A DNA stretch of 64,000 nt, from assembly GCA_017554445.1 (NCBI GenBank), contig JAFZIJ010000186.1, positions 1 through 64,000 on the forward strand, written 5' to 3'. A program made the translations under genes and the position numbers. Of the stretch, positions 34,257 through 42,106 are shown piece after piece (position 1 is the first letter of the stretch; the number at the start of each line of letters is the position of its first letter). The notes beneath the pieces were generated by a model, which was given only the letters and a program-made list of their open reading frames with translations, did no database searches and was not told the DNA's origin. The DNA is from Victivallales bacterium (lineage in GTDB: Bacteria; Verrucomicrobiota; Lentisphaeria; Oligosphaerales; Oligosphaeraceae).

Positions 34257-35405
34257 ATGCAGAACTTCATCAACAAATACCTTCTCCCCGTATGCTTTGC
34301 TTTCTTGGGTCCTGCACTGCTTGTCAGCGTTCTGCCATTTGCCTCCTTCATTCAGTTTAACGCGTCGCCTGCCAATAAGATGAACGGCGATGTATCGGAC
34401 TACTATATTTCCCATGGTTTCGATTTCGCTAACGGCGATATTGTCACAGAGAAAAAATGGAAAAACGGAACGGTCGAATGGGTTCGCAGAAGCAAATCGG
34501 AATTCACAAAAACCTATGAAAAATACGGACTTGGCCGTAATGTCCCATTGGTTCGTTTTTGTGCAACCGAAGGTTTCATCGCCAATTATTTCATCAAATA
34601 CAGACGTGAATACCCGCAGTCCCGCCGTCTCGACTGGAAACCATGGCGATGGCAATGGTACTTTTTCAAGGATATTCCAACTATTTGCGGCGACGGCGAC
34701 ATCCCCCTAAGACACTTTTTATACGTGGCTGAAAGGGACAATCTCCCCGCGGAGAAAGTCCGAAGCGTCTATGATGGCTGTATCGAACGCCTGGACAATT
34801 TTTATGGAAAGGATGGAATGAGTGATTATGTCAACCACCAAGTCGATGAATTGGAACTCAGCAAGCTCAAACCAAAGTTTTTACAACTTATCACAACCGG
34901 TGATGAAAGAACGCTCCAATCAATTGGCTTAGATCGTGTAGAACGGATTCTCAAAAACTATCGAGACCAATTTCCACAGGAGTTTTCAGATGCTTTCCTT
35001 GAACTTCTTGCCAGCAAAGGATTTGGGAATGTCATCTTTCATGAATATCTGCGCAATCCCCAACGCAAAATCGCCCTCTATCTTATTTTATCAGACACGT
35101 GTCACGTCAGTTCGAAACATAATTTCTATTATCTTTATCTCTTTGAAAATCTGAACAAATTGGGGAAACTAGAATTGTTCATCCAGCAGATTTATCCAGA
35201 GGCATGGACCTTTCCTCCCTTGCCCACGCCTCAGGAAAAGAAGAAAGACAAGAACGGAAGAGTTAATAGTTGGTTGGGAAGCGTTTATTACACAGATTCC
35301 TATGAAGGATTTCCCGAACGCCAAAAGCTTCTGAACATCTCAGCCAATATCGCAACCTGCCGAAAATACTGGCAGGAGGAAGTGAAAAAGAAGGAAGCGC
35401 AATAA
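34257..35405 (+). CDS. Membrane-anchored protein of unknown function
   Basis: A 382-residue protein. One N-terminal hydrophobic segment (YLLPVCFAFLGPALLVSVLPF) may be a signal peptide or an anchor. The rest is soluble, helix-rich and charged, and ends in a Lys/Glu tail. AAGGAG ahead of the ATG supports the start. I recognise no domain. It is the first of four same-direction genes ending with the radical SAM and pseudopilin-like genes, but the 117-bp gap to the next one leaves co-transcription open. Confidence 0.6.
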   Translation: MQNFINKYLLPVCFAFLGPALLVSVLPFASFIQFNASPANKMNGDVSDYYISHGFDFANGDIVTEKKWKNGTVEWVRRSKSEFTKTYEKYGLGRNVPLVRFCATEGFIANYFIKYRREYPQSRRLDWKPWRWQWYFFKDIPTICGDGDIPLRHFLYVAERDNLPAEKVRSVYDGCIERLDNFYGKDGMSDYVNHQVDELELSKLKPKFLQLITTGDERTLQSIGLDRVERILKNYRDQFPQEFSDAFLELLASKGFGNVIFHEYLRNPQRKIALYLILSDTCHVSSKHNFYYLYLFENLNKLGKLELFIQQIYPEAWTFPPLPTPQEKKKDKNGRVNSWLGSVYYTDSYEGFPERQKLLNISANIATCRKYWQEEVKKKEAQ

Positions 35406-35522
35406 AATTCGCATAGAAAACAACCACACAAGTAACCAATATTTATTGTTTTATTTTCGTTTTGAAGAAGAATCATTACTTTTGAGATAAGAAACAAAGT
35501 TTTAACATTGAAAAACAGATCC

Positions 35523-35936
35523 ATGAAGCTTTCAGCAGACGACAAGAAAATACAATCAGACATCGCGTCAAGACTCAAACTGGGGCTTCCATTGGCTGGC
35601 TTGCTGACTATGCTGACGGTCGGTTGCGATAAAATTCCAGGCTTCCATACCATGGGCAAAACCCCTTCTCGCCACCATCAGGTCATGGGCGATGTCCCAA
35701 ACATCGTTCCCGAAGAAGAGGAAGTTCCCAAAGTGGACAATCGCGACAATGAAACAACGCCCAAACCGTCTGACAACAATGCCGAAACGCCACCACCGTT
35801 GGCCGGCAAGCCGTTGCCGCCGAAAGAGGACAATAGCGACAATGAAATGAAAAAAGACACCAAAACACCGCCGCGACTGATGGGTGTGCCATTGCCACCC
35901 AAAACAGACATGGACAAACCAACCGACGATAAATGA
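35523..35936 (+). CDS. Putative radical-SAM-partnered lipoprotein, possible modified-peptide precursor
   Basis: A 137-residue protein. The N-terminus has a long charged segment (MKLSADDKKIQSDIASR), a hydrophobic stretch and the lipobox LTVGC, predicting a lipid-anchored protein with an unusually long n-region. The mature part is disordered, rich in Pro, Asp, Asn and Lys, and repeats a motif: TPPPLAGKPLPPK and TPPRLMGVPLPPK, with a diverged third copy around SRHHQVMGDVP. A radical SAM gene starts 12 bases after its stop, resembling rSAM/lipoprotein pairs known in Bacteroidota. Modification of the repeats is inference. A TTG at 35508 could add five residues. Confidence 0.65.
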   Translation: MKLSADDKKIQSDIASRLKLGLPLAGLLTMLTVGCDKIPGFHTMGKTPSRHHQVMGDVPNIVPEEEEVPKVDNRDNETTPKPSDNNAETPPPLAGKPLPPKEDNSDNEMKKDTKTPPRLMGVPLPPKTDMDKPTDDK

Positions 35937-35948
35937 ACAGGCCGTTCC

Positions 35949-36779
35949 ATGAGGGATTTGCCAAAAAAACTCATTCTTGAAGTGACGGCTCGCTGTAATT
36001 TTCACTGTCCGTTCTGCTATTGCGTCTGGCATGAACGCCCCGAACTGGCGGGCGACGACCTTCCAACTGCTGAATGGCAGGCCATCATTGAGGAATGCAT
36101 CTCTCGTGGCGTCAACGACTTCCTGTTCACCGGCGGAGAAGCCACGTTGCGAAAGGACATCTGGCAACTATTGGCCTTCACACGGGAGAAACTGCCGAAA
36201 GGCCCAATTGCGTTGTTCACCAATGCCGGCACCTTGACCGAAAAAGACATCGTCTTCTGTCACGAACATGCCATCTCGCTAGCCACAAGTATTCAGGGTC
36301 TAAGGACTTATGCTATTCAGACTGGAACACGGCGTTCATATGCGAAACTGCTGACCGCCATGGCGCGAGCCGCCGAACTGCAATGTCCGTTCGATGTCAG
36401 CATAACGGTCACTCAAATCAACAAAAACGAAATCGCGGACATATTCGCGGCCGCTGTGCTTTCACATGCAAAAAGCATCCAGATGGGGCCCATGATGCTG
36501 GAGGGACGCGCGCGAAATCTGGACAATTGGGCGTTGTCATGGGACGAATGGGAGACCGTTAAAGAGACGATCCGCAAACTGCCCAATGGCGGCGTCCCAT
36601 ACGGATTTGCAGATGAAATGCTTTGCGATTGCCGCCCGCAGCCCCGCCAATTTCTTGAAAAATATGGTGAAAAGAACCACAAGCCCTGCCCCGCCGGAAA
36701 GTCATTCGGCGTCATCGGCCCGACGGGCAAATTCCGCAAATGTCTGCATACCATTGAAAACCACGAATGGCGGATGTAA
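35949..36779 (+). CDS. Radical SAM protein with partial SPASM-type C-terminus
   Basis: A 276-residue radical SAM enzyme. The [4Fe-4S]-SAM motif is CNFHCPFC near residues 17-24, followed by LFTGGEATLR. The C-terminal part contains CDCRPQ and CPAGKSFGVIGPTGKFRKC, spaced like the first half of a SPASM auxiliary-cluster domain, but the protein ends 11 residues later. It is therefore shorter than PqqE-type maturases. Placement directly behind the repeat-bearing lipoprotein suggests that protein is the substrate. The next gene, a membrane pseudopilin-like protein, starts 54 bases downstream. Confidence 0.88.
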   Translation: MRDLPKKLILEVTARCNFHCPFCYCVWHERPELAGDDLPTAEWQAIIEECISRGVNDFLFTGGEATLRKDIWQLLAFTREKLPKGPIALFTNAGTLTEKDIVFCHEHAISLATSIQGLRTYAIQTGTRRSYAKLLTAMARAAELQCPFDVSITVTQINKNEIADIFAAAVLSHAKSIQMGPMMLEGRARNLDNWALSWDEWETVKETIRKLPNGGVPYGFADEMLCDCRPQPRQFLEKYGEKNHKPCPAGKSFGVIGPTGKFRKCLHTIENHEWRM

Positions 36780-36833
36780 CATATAGATTATGATAAACAT
36801 TTTCACAATCGTTACCCATTATCCAGCAATGAC

Positions 36834-37511
36834 ATGAATCATTTTTCTCCAACTCTGGGACTGCTAGACGTACTGCTGATTCTCACGATTATCATCGTGC
36901 CGATCGCATTCCTTTATGACGAACATCGCGAGCAAGTCCAGCAAACTTATGAATACCTCAAGACGCAGAAATGGTTCATTCGGCTTGTCTGTTTTTCCAC
37001 TAGATTCTGCCAAGTCTTCGCGGTCATTTTCATTGTGTTATTCGTTCTTTTCTCAGCAGGAGGACTCGTTTCCGCATTTCAGTACGCACATGATGCGGCG
37101 ACCCGTACAACATGCCAAACCAATATCCATTACCTTCAGACCGCCATCTGCAACTATATGCAGGAGCACGACAACCATCTGCCGCCGCAAGATAACTGGA
37201 AAAGCGAACTGATGCCCTACATCCAGTTCTTTGAAAAGGAAAAGGTCTTCCTTTGTCCAGAGGAAAAGAAAGGCGTCGAATCCTATATCTATCTTGGCGA
37301 CAAAGACATCAAGATTCCAGAAGACATGCCGTTTAAGGAGATTCCCGTCATCATTGAAACAAAATGCCGTCACCGTAAAAACGCTTATGCCGGATATCTT
37401 GACAGCAATCTTGAATACATTGGTGGTGAAGAGAACCGCGAAAACACCATGGCGGAATTCATGGAAAAACTGAACAGTTTGAAGGAAACGGAACAGCAAC
37501 AGCTTCCATAA
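36834..37511 (+). CDS. Membrane protein with pseudopilin-like (H-X9-D) domain
   Basis: A 225-residue protein. It has two N-terminal hydrophobic segments (about 9-25 and 58-80). A domain then begins TCQTNIHYLQTAICNYMQEHDNHLP and continues with LMPYIQF, VFLCPEE and SYIYLGDKD, ending with H-RKNAYAGYL-DS. Order and motifs match the globular domain of DUF1559-type pseudopilins, including the one at 16596-17234, yet the pilin leader and FTLIE helix are missing. It looks like that domain re-anchored by ordinary membrane helices. It shares an apparent operon with the radical SAM gene. Confidence 0.65.
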   Translation: MNHFSPTLGLLDVLLILTIIIVPIAFLYDEHREQVQQTYEYLKTQKWFIRLVCFSTRFCQVFAVIFIVLFVLFSAGGLVSAFQYAHDAATRTTCQTNIHYLQTAICNYMQEHDNHLPPQDNWKSELMPYIQFFEKEKVFLCPEEKKGVESYIYLGDKDIKIPEDMPFKEIPVIIETKCRHRKNAYAGYLDSNLEYIGGEENRENTMAEFMEKLNSLKETEQQQLP

Positions 37512-37632
37512 AAAACACGTTTTTCCTTGCAAAGATTCTTTTTCGCCCTATTGTAGTCCTATTCAGCAAATGAATGATGGAAATGGATACAGCAACTATC
37601 CGTTTCCGTCCTGATATCTTGGAGTCATCATC

Positions 37633-38520
37633 ATGGATCGAACCATCTGGCATCATATCCGACATTTCAAAAGCAACATCGGCGAAACAACGCCGTTTTC
37701 ATTTAACGGTCGTGACATCTGCCTCTTCAACGTCTCCGCCATCAATGGCGCACAACCAGCAGGCAGGCCGGACCACGCTGTCATCGTCGAAAAAGAAACC
37801 AATCGTGAACTGGCCCATATTCTGGACGGACATTACTTCATCTACGCCTATGTCGCCAACGGCAAATGCTTCTGCTACGGCTCCAAGGTCGGATACAACG
37901 GAACATGGGCGGCGGATACCATCGACATGACCGTCTCCAACGATCTCATCCATTGGAGCGAACCCACGCCGATATTCCATTATCCGCATGGACATCTCTT
38001 CAACACGGCGATTGCCTTCGACGGCAAACGGTATGTCATGCTGTTCGAGACAAACGACAAACGCTTCATTCCCTTTACGTTCCGATTTCTAGAATCCACC
38101 GATCTCGTCCATTGGACGCTCCTTGAAAAACCGATTTACGGCGACAAGAAATACGTCGGCGGCCCATCGCTTTATTACTTTCCGGAAGACGGCTATTTCT
38201 ACGTGACATACGTCAATCAATTCAAGAACGAGGAGACTCGCGCATGGAACTACGATACCTGCATCGCACGTTCCAAAAATCTCATCGACTGGGAGGAAGG
38301 CTCGCGGCCGATTCTCTTCCCCGACTATAACCATCGTCCCTTCCCGCGAAAACATCCTGATGTCTATGAAATCAACGCTTCCGACGCGGAATTCATTGAA
38401 AAGGACGGCAAAGTGACCGTCTTCTACTGCGGCGGCAACCAGCAGGGCATCGCGGACAACGCATGCGCCGAATACGACGCCCCCCTGCTTCAGCTATTCC
38501 ATCTGTTCTTCAAGAGGTGA
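37633..38520 (+). CDS. GH43/GH32-like five-bladed beta-propeller glycosidase
   Basis: A 295-residue protein without signal peptide. Repeated blades are visible: HYFIYAYVANGKCFCYGSKV, SNDLIHWSEPTPIFHYP, KRYVMLFETND, STDLVHWTLLEKPIY, YFYVTYVNQF and SKNLIDWEEGSRPIL. The S.DLIHW motifs are typical of GH43, GH32 and GH130-related propellers. Catalytic acids cannot be assigned without alignment. GGAG precedes the ATG. DUF1667 and MFS genes follow closely, so it may process a sugar imported by that transporter. Confidence 0.75.
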   Translation: MDRTIWHHIRHFKSNIGETTPFSFNGRDICLFNVSAINGAQPAGRPDHAVIVEKETNRELAHILDGHYFIYAYVANGKCFCYGSKVGYNGTWAADTIDMTVSNDLIHWSEPTPIFHYPHGHLFNTAIAFDGKRYVMLFETNDKRFIPFTFRFLESTDLVHWTLLEKPIYGDKKYVGGPSLYYFPEDGYFYVTYVNQFKNEETRAWNYDTCIARSKNLIDWEEGSRPILFPDYNHRPFPRKHPDVYEINASDAEFIEKDGKVTVFYCGGNQQGIADNACAEYDAPLLQLFHLFFKR

Positions 38521-38525
38521 TTATT

Positions 38526-38711
38526 ATGCTTGAAGAGCATGTCTTTCAATGCACAGGCTGTGAAAGCGAATGCGATGTCGTCGTCCGTCTCGCAGACGGC
38601 AAGATTGTCGCCGTGGAAGGCAACGACTGTCCCACTGGCGCAAGCTACGCGATATCGCAGGTCAAGATGAAAACTGCCTCAAAATCTCAAGCCTCCAAAA
38701 ACAATATCTAG
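38526..38711 (+). CDS. Stand-alone DUF1667-like cysteine-rich protein
   Basis: A 61-residue protein with CTGCESEC near the N-terminus, a central VVRLADGKIVAVEGNDCPTG and YAISQV. These match the DUF1667 pattern (four cysteines around a G-N-x-C core) seen in proteins encoded with anaerobic glycerol-3-phosphate dehydrogenase and related FAD enzymes. The four cysteines could bind metal or an Fe-S cluster. The C-terminal tail (KTASKSQASKNNI) is low complexity, and its stop codon is the start of an octamer repeat. AAGAGGTGA, overlapping the upstream stop, is the SD. Confidence 0.7.
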   Translation: MLEEHVFQCTGCESECDVVVRLADGKIVAVEGNDCPTGASYAISQVKMKTASKSQASKNNI

Positions 38712-38724
38712 CCTCCTAGCCTCC
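38709..38724. repeat. Two tandem octamers between stop and start codons
   Basis: CTAGCCTC twice. The repeat starts at the upstream stop codon (TAG at 38709-38711) and ends at the base before the MFS ATG. It fits the pattern of the longer arrays but is short. Confidence 0.55.
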
Positions 38725-39996
38725 ATGATTTTTGAGTTTCCTTTAACCGCAGAACAACGCCAGACCTCCCAACTGAACTACTGCCGTTACTGCATGATCA
38801 ACGGCGCGTCCTACATGTGCCTCGGCGAAACCGTCGTCGTGCTCTTCGCGACCAAACTCGAAGCCTCCAACACCGTCATCGCCGTCATCGGCGCCATGCT
38901 CTTTCTTGGCTATCTGATGCTTCCGCTCGGCGTTCTGCGCACACGGCAAGTCGGTGCCGCGCAGACACAGGCGGACTTCTGGGTCTGCCGCAACTGCGCT
39001 GCCGTCATGGTCGCATCCAGCGCACTCATCGCGCTTTACAGCAAGCATCTTGCCGTCGGCTGGTTGCTGCTCAACTGCTTTCTCTTCTACGGTTGTCGTG
39101 CGGCCGGTCTTGTCATGGCGCAACCGCTCATCGGCGACATCACGACAAACGACGACCGCGCAAAGCTTCTTGGCGACTCCAATGCGCGTTTCTATATCGC
39201 GGCCGTCTGCTCGCTTGTAACCGTCAGCGTCATCCTGCATTATAACGACAGCATCAGCGTCCTTTCCTGCATCATCGTCGCGGGCGCGTTTCTGGGCGTC
39301 ACATCATCCGTCTTCATCCGCAAAATCCATGAAACGTCGTCGTTGCGCGAATCCGCACGGCAGCCGCAGTTGCCATTGCTCCGTGTCGCCATCCATGATT
39401 CATGCATCCGCAAGCAGATTTGGGCGGGCATCGCCATCAATCTCGGAAGCATCATGCTTGCGTCGCTTTCCGTCGCCACGTTGAAACGCGGCTACCATGT
39501 TTCGGACACGCATGCCATCATCTTCTCCACCGTCCAATTCGCCGCCGCCATCGTCGGTTCAAAATTGACCGCCCCCATCGCCAAACGATTCGGCGCCAAG
39601 CTGTTGTTTATTTTCTCCTTCTTGCTCGTCTTTCCCGTCTGCCTCTTCTGGCTCGCCATGCCGTCGTCCTTTGCCATGCCATGGCTCAAAGTGCTGTTGT
39701 TCATCCCCTTCTTCCTGATTGGGGCTTATTCCGCGTTGAGCAACTCCGCCATCGTCTATTACTTCCTGCAGACCGTTCCAAAGGACCACCAGGTCATCGG
39801 AACCATGTTCATCCACGTCACAACTGGCGTCACCGCAAGCCTTATCGGCATGCTGGCCTCTGGCGCCATCATCCGGTCATGCGAGCATTTCTTCGGCGAC
39901 GGCATCGCCATGTTCAAATCCTATTTCGCCGCCGCATTCGTTTTCCTGCTTTTCTGGCTGATCCCCATGTTCCGTTTAGACAAACCACGTAATTGA
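38725..39996 (+). CDS. Major facilitator superfamily transporter
   Basis: A 423-residue inner-membrane protein with about twelve hydrophobic helices in two bundles and a central cytoplasmic loop near 205-225. The loop GVLRTRQVGAAQTQ between the second and third helices and PIAKRFGAKLLF in the second half are MFS-like. The substrate is unknown; the propeller glycosidase upstream suggests a sugar. No SD is seen because a repeat occupies that position. Confidence 0.85.
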   Translation: MIFEFPLTAEQRQTSQLNYCRYCMINGASYMCLGETVVVLFATKLEASNTVIAVIGAMLFLGYLMLPLGVLRTRQVGAAQTQADFWVCRNCAAVMVASSALIALYSKHLAVGWLLLNCFLFYGCRAAGLVMAQPLIGDITTNDDRAKLLGDSNARFYIAAVCSLVTVSVILHYNDSISVLSCIIVAGAFLGVTSSVFIRKIHETSSLRESARQPQLPLLRVAIHDSCIRKQIWAGIAINLGSIMLASLSVATLKRGYHVSDTHAIIFSTVQFAAAIVGSKLTAPIAKRFGAKLLFIFSFLLVFPVCLFWLAMPSSFAMPWLKVLLFIPFFLIGAYSALSNSAIVYYFLQTVPKDHQVIGTMFIHVTTGVTASLIGMLASGAIIRSCEHFFGDGIAMFKSYFAAAFVFLLFWLIPMFRLDKPRN

Positions 39997-40027
39997 GACA
40001 TAACCAATTCACACTCAAGGAGCAACA

Positions 40028-40942
40028 ATGGAAAGACGCGATTTCTTCAAAAAAATGGGACTCTTCGCCGCCATGTTCGGAATCGGCGGAAAACTCAAGG
40101 CGCAGGACGCACAGCCCCCTGAAAAGAAAGCAGCCGAACCACCCCAAGAGACCGACACGAAACTCACCTTCCTCGGAACCGCCCACGGCGCCGTCACACC
40201 GACGCGTTTCCATTCCTCCACATTGCTCCAAGTCGGTGGAAAGAACTATCTTATCGATGCCGGCGATGCCGTTTGCGGACAGCTCACCAAGAATGGCATG
40301 TTCCTCCCCGACCTCAACGCCATTTTCATCACCCATCCGCATCTGGACCATTTCGGCGGCCTTTTCATGCTGATCCAGCAATGGCTCTTCCACAAGCAAA
40401 TCTATCCCAAACGCGTCAAGGAAGACGCCCATCTGGACGTCTATCTCGGCGGGCAGGATTTCGTCGATACAATGAAAGCCGTCCGCAAGGGCTACTATCG
40501 TTCCGAGAACTATCCCGCCATCACGAAGCTCCACGCCTTCCAGCCGGGCGAAATTTTCAACGACGGCAACATCAAAGTCACGGCCTACGGCAATGACCAC
40601 ATGGGCCGCCGCAAGACAGACAATTCGCAGATTGCCTCCTCCTTCCTCTTCGAATGCGCCAACGGCAAGAAGATTTTCTTCTCAGGCGATTTAAGCCGCG
40701 AATACGATTTGCCGATGGACGGCATCAAGGGCGGCGTCGATCTGCTCGTCAGCGAACTGGTCCATTATCCGTTGCCGAAAGCGATTGAACGCCTTAAAGA
40801 TCAGCCTATCAAGAAGATATGCTTCCAGCACCATGGCGACGCATGGGAACGTTCCGGCTGGGAGAAACGCTTCGCGGACTTCTCAAAACAACTCACCAGC
40901 CCCGCGGAAATCGTCCGCGACAACGACGTGAGATTTGTCTAA
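40028..40942 (+). CDS. Exported MBL-fold metallohydrolase
   Basis: A 304-residue protein. The N-terminus ERRDFFKKMGLFAAM is a Tat-type signal (RRDFFK). The beta-lactamase fold shows FLGTAHGAVTPTR, the metal motif THPHLDHFGG, YGNDHMGR, an FSGDLSRE aspartate and a final CFQHHGDAW histidine. This set resembles ribonuclease-Z-like or arylsulfatase-like MBL proteins. The substrate is unknown. An SD (AAGGAG) precedes the ATG, and an octamer array follows the stop codon. Confidence 0.88.
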   Translation: MERRDFFKKMGLFAAMFGIGGKLKAQDAQPPEKKAAEPPQETDTKLTFLGTAHGAVTPTRFHSSTLLQVGGKNYLIDAGDAVCGQLTKNGMFLPDLNAIFITHPHLDHFGGLFMLIQQWLFHKQIYPKRVKEDAHLDVYLGGQDFVDTMKAVRKGYYRSENYPAITKLHAFQPGEIFNDGNIKVTAYGNDHMGRRKTDNSQIASSFLFECANGKKIFFSGDLSREYDLPMDGIKGGVDLLVSELVHYPLPKAIERLKDQPIKKICFQHHGDAWERSGWEKRFADFSKQLTSPAEIVRDNDVRFV

Positions 40943-40944
40943 AA

Positions 40945-40992
40945 TCTAGTATTCTAGACTTCTAGGATTCTAGGATTCTAGAAGTCTAGGAA
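40945..40992. repeat. Tandem octamer array (TCTAG + 3 variable), 6 units
   Basis: TCTAG recurs at 40945, 40953, 40961, 40969, 40977 and 40985 with no exception to the 8-bp phase. The trailing triplets are TAT, ACT, GAT, GAT, AAG and GAA. The array starts two bases after a stop codon and ends three bases before the left direct repeat of the HNH insertion. Confidence 0.93.
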
Positions 40993-40995
40993 AAC

Positions 40996-41036
40996 TATTT
41001 CCACACAAAATCCATGAAAATAGGAGAAGAATCAGA
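40996..41036 (-). pseudogene. Second copy of the 3' end of the EEP-nuclease gene
   Basis: Bases 40996-41024 are identical to 42108-42136, the last codons of the nuclease gene at 42107-42952. Read on the minus strand, the copy continues for a few diverged codons as SDSSPIFMDFVWK then stop, against SDHSPIFMDFVWK in the intact gene. It is the far boundary of the HNH insertion. Confidence 0.85.
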
Positions 41037-41068
41037 TTAGCACAATGCAATCTACTAAAATACTTATA

Positions 41069-42022
41069 TTATATCAAATCGCTCTTTCCTAAATTACATT
41101 TTGAGCATAATGTTTGTAAATTATCCATGGTAGTCTCGCCTCCTTTTGTCCATGGTATTATATGATCTACATGTAACTCCACAGAAGGATCTTTAGCAGG
41201 TGAGGCTCCACAAAAACAGCACTTAAAATTATCTCTTTGAAGTATTTTAAAGCGAAGACGTACATTTATATCTCTACTTGTTTTATGTGATGTAGCTACA
41301 GGAGATAATCTATTATTATCGGCTTTTTCATCAACAAGATCTTGTTGTGTTATTTCAGTTTTATTGCTTCCAGAAGAGTTCTTTATTTCTTCAGCTTTTA
41401 CATTATTTAATTCTTTTATTGGTTCATTTTCCTCAGGGGAATTAATCCATTTTATAAATGCTTCAAGCGTACTTCTCCATCCGCCAAAATGTCTGCAATA
41501 TGTATTTAAACTATATTGGGACAAACCTTTCTGTATATCTGTCGTAGTTGGCTGTGAACCTTTATTTATCCAAATTTTCTCTATCTCCTCAAAAAGCATT
41601 TCATCTGTAATTATTTTATATGGGGTTTGAGTTAATCCTGCTTTTTCTAAAGCAAGATTCCATGTTGTAAACCGTATTAATAGCGTTTGGATTTTATATT
41701 TCCCATATTTATTATACTCACTAGTAGATATACTATTCTTTCCTAGTCTTGTTGCCACCAATTTTACATCTTCAAGCAATTCTTGATCTTTAATCTTTAA
41801 ATAATCGTTTTTAGGTCTTTCTATACTTAATCCAGCAGCTTTTAATGCATTTATCCACGTACCAAAATTTTGAATAAAAGGAGTTGCAGAAAACTTTCCA
41901 CATGCCACATATTCACTTCTTGAAACATAATCTTTATTGAGTTTTTTTGAAACACATATTAAATCTTCTATAAGCTCTTCTTTGCTTGTATTTCTATGAT
42001 ATGTATTTAACTTAAATTCCAT
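41069..42022 (-). CDS. HNH endonuclease with three homing-endonuclease-associated repeats
   Basis: A 317-residue nuclease. Three N-terminal repeats of about 55-60 residues each end in a W-containing motif (FGTWINALKAAGL, FTTWNLALEKAGL, FGGWRSTLEAFI). This is the HNH_repeat class, thought to bind DNA. A Ser/Lys-rich linker follows, then the HNH domain at about 264-317: two CxxC zinc knuckles (CCFCGAS, CSKCNLG) and the catalytic HVDHIIPW with downstream Asn. The gene is strikingly AT-rich. It is flanked by 29-bp direct repeats, as in an intergenic homing endonuclease. Confidence 0.93.
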   Translation of the reverse strand: MEFKLNTYHRNTSKEELIEDLICVSKKLNKDYVSRSEYVACGKFSATPFIQNFGTWINALKAAGLSIERPKNDYLKIKDQELLEDVKLVATRLGKNSISTSEYNKYGKYKIQTLLIRFTTWNLALEKAGLTQTPYKIITDEMLFEEIEKIWINKGSQPTTTDIQKGLSQYSLNTYCRHFGGWRSTLEAFIKWINSPEENEPIKELNNVKAEEIKNSSGSNKTEITQQDLVDEKADNNRLSPVATSHKTSRDINVRLRFKILQRDNFKCCFCGASPAKDPSVELHVDHIIPWTKGGETTMDNLQTLCSKCNLGKSDLI

Positions 42023-42106
42023 TATATATACTCCAGAATTTATCCAAGAAAAACTGATGAGAATAATTGAAATTAACCTTTTCTATAAATATCAAAAAAC
42101 AATCTT

